Positions 6,211 through 10,311 of a stretch of 10,311 nt of DNA are shown in pieces. Origin of the DNA: Candidatus Atribacteria bacterium (GTDB taxonomy: Bacteria > Atribacterota > Atribacteria > Atribacterales > Atribacteraceae); NCBI GenBank assembly GCA_003561145.1, contig PWXL01000104.1, forward strand, positions 1 through 10,311, written 5' to 3'. Made by a program: the position numbers and the translations under genes. Each line of letters begins with the position of its first letter. The stretch's first letter is position 1. Below the pieces are notes generated by a model. That model had not been told where the DNA came from and ran no database searches. It saw only the letters and a list, made by a program, of their open reading frames with translations.

Positions 6211-7086
6211 ATGTACTCTGCGAATATCCGCCGGGTCTCCAGGCGGGAGAGAAAGATCAAACGTGAGCTCTTGAATATACTGGTATATGTACTGGTGATA
6301 ATCTTTTTTCTACCGGTGGTGTGGATTGTGCTTACTTCCATGAGGCCGGAAGTAGAGGTAAACGCCCGCCCTCCGGTATGGATTCCCAGCCGCCTGGTAT
6401 GGGACTCTTTCACTACCCTTTTTCAACCCGGTCATGTAGCGGGATCAGTGCCTTTTTACAGTTACCTGAGAAACTCACTCTTTATATCTCTTTTCAGCAC
6501 TGCTTTGGCGCTCACCGTCGGAACTCTTGCCGGGTATAGTTTTTCTCGATTCCGTTTTGCAGCATCGGGCCAGAGTTTTATTGGGATGATGATGGCTCGA
6601 TCCATCCCGGGTATATCGGTGAGCCTTCCCTTGTTTCTCCTTTTCGCACGTGCTGGGCTTATCGACCGCATCGGTGGAATGGTTCTCGTGTACACAGCGA
6701 TGAATATACCATTTACCACCTGGTTGATGCAGGGCTTTTTCAAGGACATCCCTGTCACGCTTGATGAGGCCGCCCAGATAGACGGGTGTTCGCGCTGGCA
6801 GGCATTTGTCAGGATTAATCTGCCTCTTACCCTTCCAGGCTTGGCAGCAAGCGGTATTTTTGCCTTTCTCACCTCCTGGAACGAGTTTCAGATTGCCTCA
6901 GTTATCACCCGAACTCCCAATTCCAAAACCTTTCCGGTGGGATTGTATGATTTCACCCAGCAATTCACCATGGATTGGCGGGGGATGTGCGCCATGTCGG
7001 TGGTAATGCTTGTGCCGGCGGTGGTGTTTGTATTGATCACACAAAAACAGCTTATTCGCGGGTTGACTTTTGGTGCCTTTAAATAG
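6211..7086 (+). CDS. Sugar ABC transporter permease, CUT1 (MalG/UgpE-like)
   Basis: This is the second membrane subunit, expected to form a heterodimer with the preceding permease. It is 291 residues, near the usual 270-290. The start ATG 6211 is one base after the upstream stop, and AGGAGGT lies about 10 bases before it inside the preceding gene, indicating translational coupling. The first membrane span covers about 22-42, followed by LTSMRPEVEV, the family's typical end of segment one. The EAA loop is DEAAQIDGCSRWQAFVRINLP at about 185-205. TSWNEFQIA (221-229) corresponds to the conserved WNEF region of MalG-like proteins. The C-terminal LIRGLTFGAFK is the canonical end. The substrate is unknown, but coregulation with the isomerase gene and linkage to URO-D and AOR genes suggest a dedicated catabolic role. 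Confidence 0.92.
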   Translation: MYSANIRRVSRRERKIKRELLNILVYVLVIIFFLPVVWIVLTSMRPEVEVNARPPVWIPSRLVWDSFTTLFQPGHVAGSVPFYSYLRNSLFISLFSTALALTVGTLAGYSFSRFRFAASGQSFIGMMMARSIPGISVSLPLFLLFARAGLIDRIGGMVLVYTAMNIPFTTWLMQGFFKDIPVTLDEAAQIDGCSRWQAFVRINLPLTLPGLAASGIFAFLTSWNEFQIASVITRTPNSKTFPVGLYDFTQQFTMDWRGMCAMSVVMLVPAVVFVLITQKQLIRGLTFGAFK

Positions 7087-7119
7087 AGGCATTGCGTAAA
7101 AAACAAAAGAGGTGATCGT

Positions 7120-8283
7120 ATGAACTGTGAAACCCTGATCCCCCGTGAGAGAGTGATGAGGGCCATTGATCACCGGGAGCCGGACCGGGTGCCGATTGAC
7201 ATTTCCGCGGTGGATGATGTCATGGATGCCCTCATCGATTACCTTGGTATCAAGACTGAAGACGAGGAGGAGGCAAAGGTATTCATGGGTGCCGATGGTA
7301 CATTGGTAGAACGTCGGTATTTCCAGGCACAACTTGTCCTGCTGGAACGCCTGCATATAGATTATCGCTGGGCATGGGCACCCTATATAGGGCCGGAACT
7401 TTCAACGTATCCCGACGGAAGCAGGGATGGTTTGTTTGGAGTGCAAAGAGGAGGTCTTTTTTTTGGTTATGCCCTTGAGCATCCATTGAAGGAAGCCCGC
7501 ACGGAAAAGGAAATCGACGCCTATCCGTGGGATCGCTATGCAAATGTAGAGCATTATGATTATGAGCGCTATGCCTTGGAGTGCCGGCGTTTTCACGAAG
7601 AAGGATATGCTGTATACGGCGGTCCCTGGGCTCCCATATCTTTTTGGGCCATGGACTTGATGGGAATGGACACTTTTATGATGGCCATGTATGACAATCC
7701 TCTCGTGGTAAAGCGATTGCTTGCGCACATTTCCGATTTTTATTATGAGCAGGCGCGTATTATGTTCGAAAAAGGAAAAGGAATGTCGGCTATATTCTTT
7801 ATGGGAGATGATTACGGTATGCAAAACTGCCCCTTGATGCATCCCCGCTTATGGCGGCGATTCATCGCTCCACACCTGGAACGCTTATGGGGGTTGGCGA
7901 AGTCCTTCGGACTCAAGATACAGCTCCATTCCTGCGGTTCAGTTCGGGAACTCATTCCCGACTTTATTGCAAGAGGGGTGGATGTGCTTGATCCTGTTCA
8001 AGTCAGAGCGGTTGGAATGGTTCCCGAAGAGCTCAAACGAGAGTTCGGTGAAAAAATTGCTTTTCACGGATCCATGGATACCCAGGAAACGTTGCCTTTT
8101 GGAACTCCGGAAGACGTGCGACGGGAAGTCATCCACCGTTTCCGAACACTCGCACCGGGCGGAGGATTCATCCTCTCCCCCAGCCAGCACCTGCTTACCG
8201 AAATCCCCCTGGAGAATATTGTAATGATGTATGAAACTGCCTACGAGCTAGGTTCATATCGGAAAATTCATTCTTTGACTTAA
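7120..8283 (+). CDS. Uroporphyrinogen decarboxylase (URO-D/MtaA-like) family protein
   Basis: This is a 387-residue TIM-barrel protein of the URO-D superfamily, with AAAGAGGTGAT before the ATG. The N-terminus RERVMRAIDHREPDRVPID (9-27) is the family signature. The metal-site motif HSCG lies at 270-273 (H270, C272), with VDVLDPVQ (287-294), AFHGSMDTQETLPFGTPEDV (314-333) and GGFILSPSQHLLTEIPLENI (348-367) following. In the MtaA/CmuA methyltransferases, zinc is held by His-x-Cys plus a later Cys in SPGC-like context. Here that Cys is replaced and the segment reads SPSQH, leaving H357 as a possible substitute. It is unlikely to be the haem-pathway HemE, given the sugar operon context and the absence of HemE motifs. 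The reaction is unknown: relatives include corrinoid-dependent methyltransferases, but no corrinoid protein is encoded here. It lies 33 bases after the permeases and 24 before the AOR gene. Confidence 0.85.
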   Translation: MNCETLIPRERVMRAIDHREPDRVPIDISAVDDVMDALIDYLGIKTEDEEEAKVFMGADGTLVERRYFQAQLVLLERLHIDYRWAWAPYIGPELSTYPDGSRDGLFGVQRGGLFFGYALEHPLKEARTEKEIDAYPWDRYANVEHYDYERYALECRRFHEEGYAVYGGPWAPISFWAMDLMGMDTFMMAMYDNPLVVKRLLAHISDFYYEQARIMFEKGKGMSAIFFMGDDYGMQNCPLMHPRLWRRFIAPHLERLWGLAKSFGLKIQLHSCGSVRELIPDFIARGVDVLDPVQVRAVGMVPEELKREFGEKIAFHGSMDTQETLPFGTPEDVRREVIHRFRTLAPGGGFILSPSQHLLTEIPLENIVMMYETAYELGSYRKIHSLT

Positions 8284-8307
8284 GATGAGCCAGGGTGGAG
8301 GGATACT

Positions 8308-10182
8308 ATGGAAGGTTTTCAAGGAAAGCTCCTGCGAATTGATTTGAGTGCACAGCTCATTCAAGGGGAAAGTATTTCCTTTTCTCTTTTACAGAGAACT
8401 TTCGGTGGTGCGAACCTGGCCCTTCATTATTTGCTGCGTGAATTGCCTGTGGGTGCAGATCCCCTGGGGCAAGACAACATCCTCATTTTTACTACCGGTC
8501 CCCTTACAGGGTGCCCTGCTCCCGGAAGCGACATGCACGCAGTGCTTGCAAAGTCTCCACTCACCGGAGGAATTGGAGAATCCCAGGCCACCGGTTCCTG
8601 GGGAGCGAGGCTCAAAAAGGCCGGGTTCGACCTGCTCCTTATCAAGGGGAAAGCAGTTTCTCCCTGTTATCTTGTCATCGATGACGATCAGGTCTTTCTT
8701 CGGGACGCTTCACACCTGTGGGGCATGGAAACGGCACAAGCTCAAAGGACCCTGCTTGCAGATCTCGACGGTGATTTCAGTATAGCTCAAATTGGCCCGG
8801 CTGGTGAACGGGGGGTGCATTTTGCTTCCATCGTTTGCGACCTGTGTTTTATTAATAACCGCATGGGTTTAGGAGCGGTTATGGGATCGAAAAACCTCAA
8901 AGCGATCGCTGTGCGGGGGGATAAAAAGGTGTCGGTGGCGTATCCTGGAAAACTTTCACACATTATGGAAAATTTTGAAAATCATTTTCTGGAAAACCCG
9001 GTAAACCGGCTTACAACTACAGAAGGTATCGCTGCTGCCGTGATACCTTGTAACAAGGATGGCCTGTTTTCTGTCAGGAATGCCCGCACCTCCTTTTTGC
9101 AAGGTGATGAGAACCTTGCACCACAAGCATTTTTGCAAGGCGGCAGACAAGAAGATATATCGTGTTTCCATTGTCCGGCACGTTGTAAGAAAAGTATACG
9201 TGGCAGCATCAATAAGACGGTGTATGGGTCTCCTTCCATGGAAAGCATTGTTGATTTTTCTTTTGCCTTAGACATTCCCTCTCCCCATGTGGTGAGTCAT
9301 CTGCACCGGATGTCCCGTGCTCATGGATTTGATACCACATCCTGGGGAGTGACGCTGGGTTTTTTGGCTGAGTGTGGAGAGCGAGGGCTTTTGACACCAT
9401 CTGATTTAGATGGAGTGAGGATCGCTTTTCACGATGAACATGGCATAAGTGAACTCACGGCATTAATGCTTTCGGGTAAAGGGATTGGCGCTGATCTCTC
9501 AAGAGGGGTACGCCACCTGAGTGAACTTTTCGGAAATGATGCCGCACCCTTTGCCCTCCATGTTAAGGGGAAAGAGGTACCTCTCCATGAACCACGTGTG
9601 AAGCAGATGGTGGGCTTGGGATACGCAGTGGCTCCCCATGGACCGGACACTTTTTGTGTAGAGCATGATACCGATTTTGACGAAAGCGCTCCCCAACTCT
9701 ATCTGGATTCAATCAAAGCACTGGGTTTGTGGGAAAGAATTCCCTCTCCAACCCTCGGATCCCGCAAAGTGAGGATGTACCACCATCTCAGCCGAGTATT
9801 CAGTTTTATGGATGCTCTTTGTTTATGTATCTTTGCTTTGGCTCCGGTTCGGTACCTGCCGTTTTCTTTTATTCCTCAGATGGTAGAAGCTGCCGTTGGA
9901 TGGGAAGTCAGCCTCTTCTCTCTTATGCAGGCGGGAGAGGCTCGCATTACCAATGAGCGTTTGTTTAATGTGCGGGAGGGGATTGCCAGGGATGAAGATT
10001 GGTTGCCGGACAGGTTTTTCGAACCCATTGCTTCAGGACCGCAACAAGGGAGACACATCAACCCCACTGAATTACAAAGCGCTATAGATCTGTATTACCG
10101 AATGGTTGGGTGGGATACGGATGATGGACTTCCTCGCCGGGAAAAACTGGTGGAACTTGATTTAGAAGAATACGAGTTGTGA
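8308..10182 (+). CDS. Aldehyde:ferredoxin oxidoreductase (AOR) family tungsten/molybdenum enzyme
   Basis: This is a 624-residue oxygen-sensitive-type oxidoreductase expected to carry a bis-pyranopterin W or Mo and one [4Fe-4S] cluster, usually oxidising an aldehyde to an acid with ferredoxin. ATG 8308 follows GGAGGG at 8297-8302. Domain 1 shows GKLLRIDLS (6-14), FGGANLALHYLL (32-43), the pterin motif GPLTGCPAPGSD (64-75), and MGLGAVMGSKNLKAIAVRG (186-204). Cluster ligands are C286, C289 and C293 (CFHCPARC) plus C507 (DALCLC, 502-507; C505 is a spare). This spacing closely matches Pyrococcus furiosus AOR (C288, C291, C295, C494). E312 in SPSMES lies where the family has a conserved Glu. The usual His of the GADH-type motif appears to be Thr448 in VAPHGPDTF, so substrate or chemistry may differ. 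It lies between two URO-D-like genes. The physiological substrate is unknown; a sugar-derived aldehyde is a guess. Confidence 0.9.
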   Translation: MEGFQGKLLRIDLSAQLIQGESISFSLLQRTFGGANLALHYLLRELPVGADPLGQDNILIFTTGPLTGCPAPGSDMHAVLAKSPLTGGIGESQATGSWGARLKKAGFDLLLIKGKAVSPCYLVIDDDQVFLRDASHLWGMETAQAQRTLLADLDGDFSIAQIGPAGERGVHFASIVCDLCFINNRMGLGAVMGSKNLKAIAVRGDKKVSVAYPGKLSHIMENFENHFLENPVNRLTTTEGIAAAVIPCNKDGLFSVRNARTSFLQGDENLAPQAFLQGGRQEDISCFHCPARCKKSIRGSINKTVYGSPSMESIVDFSFALDIPSPHVVSHLHRMSRAHGFDTTSWGVTLGFLAECGERGLLTPSDLDGVRIAFHDEHGISELTALMLSGKGIGADLSRGVRHLSELFGNDAAPFALHVKGKEVPLHEPRVKQMVGLGYAVAPHGPDTFCVEHDTDFDESAPQLYLDSIKALGLWERIPSPTLGSRKVRMYHHLSRVFSFMDALCLCIFALAPVRYLPFSFIPQMVEAAVGWEVSLFSLMQAGEARITNERLFNVREGIARDEDWLPDRFFEPIASGPQQGRHINPTELQSAIDLYYRMVGWDTDDGLPRREKLVELDLEEYEL

Positions 10183-10195
10183 GGAGGCTTGGGTA

Positions 10196-10311
10196 ATGGA
10201 TACGGTAGAAAATAAACGAAAGCGCATACTGACAGCATTGAGGGATCGGCAGGAACCTGACCGTGTACCTTTGACCGATTTTTACTGGACCGATTTTTAC
10301 CGGAACTGGCT
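10196..10311 (+). CDS. Second URO-D-like family protein, 5' end only
   Basis: An ATG at 10196 follows a GAGGAGG ribosome binding site at 10181-10187 and opens a frame running off the right edge (38 complete codons). The peptide has KRKRILTALRDRQEPDRVPL, the same N-terminal signature as the URO-D-like protein at 7120 (both contain EPDRVP). It therefore looks like a paralogue or distant relative. The gap from the AOR stop is 13 bases, so it belongs to the same operon. The metal-site half of the protein lies outside the window, so whether it keeps the usual ligands cannot be judged. The family assignment from the short N-terminus is fairly good. Confidence 0.75.
   Translation, partial: MDTVENKRKRILTALRDRQEPDRVPLTDFYWTDFYRNW

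Noticed and set aside
7402..7842. 146-codon minus-strand frame inside the URO-D-like gene
   Set aside because: It is a shadow of a clearly coding plus-strand gene with family motifs, and it has no recognisable product.
7120..8283. Haem-pathway uroporphyrinogen decarboxylase (HemE)
   Set aside because: The HSCG motif, SPSQH segment and sugar-operon context fit the MtaA-like branch, not HemE, and no haem genes are near.

Overview
The window looks like a chromosomal segment of an anaerobic, fermentative bacterium devoted to uptake and breakdown of sugars or sugar derivatives. The signs are strong GGAGG-type ribosome binding sites, two kinds of sugar ABC transporter, and a tungsten/molybdenum aldehyde:ferredoxin oxidoreductase (AOR) homologue beside uroporphyrinogen-decarboxylase (URO-D)-like proteins. 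I cannot name the phylum from the sequence. I saw no tRNA, rRNA, insertion sequence, CRISPR array or phage gene.

Layout. Bases 1-212 hold the 3' end of a gene, probably a cupin-like sugar-phosphate isomerase homologue. A 294-base non-coding gap with one clean inverted repeat follows. Bases 507-3463 form a ribose-type (CUT2) ABC transporter in the order ATPase, permease, secreted sugar-binding protein. An extended -10 promoter lies just before the binding-protein gene. A near-perfect bidirectional terminator (3478-3513) closes this unit and also serves the converging gene on the minus strand, an L-fucose/L-arabinose isomerase-like protein (3519-4925).

The isomerase gene diverges from a plus-strand operon across a 333-base AT-rich regulatory region (4926-5258). 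That region has two outward promoters, and each carries a LacI-family-type operator over its predicted start point. The plus-strand operon encodes two maltose-type (CUT1) permeases, a URO-D/MtaA-like protein, an AOR-family protein, and the first 38 codons of a second URO-D-like protein that runs off the end. The genes are tightly spaced (about 1-33 bases), each with its own ribosome binding site.

Working model (inference): one LacI-type or CcpA-like regulator controls both the isomerase gene and the permease/URO-D/AOR operon, so these genes probably serve one catabolic route for an imported carbohydrate. The most unusual parts are the URO-D/AOR/URO-D arrangement and two apparent active-site changes. 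One is a Thr where AOR relatives usually have a His; the other is loss of the Cys at the third metal-ligand position of MtaA-type proteins. No regulator, CUT1 binding protein, CUT1 ATPase, corrinoid protein or ferredoxin gene is visible here.
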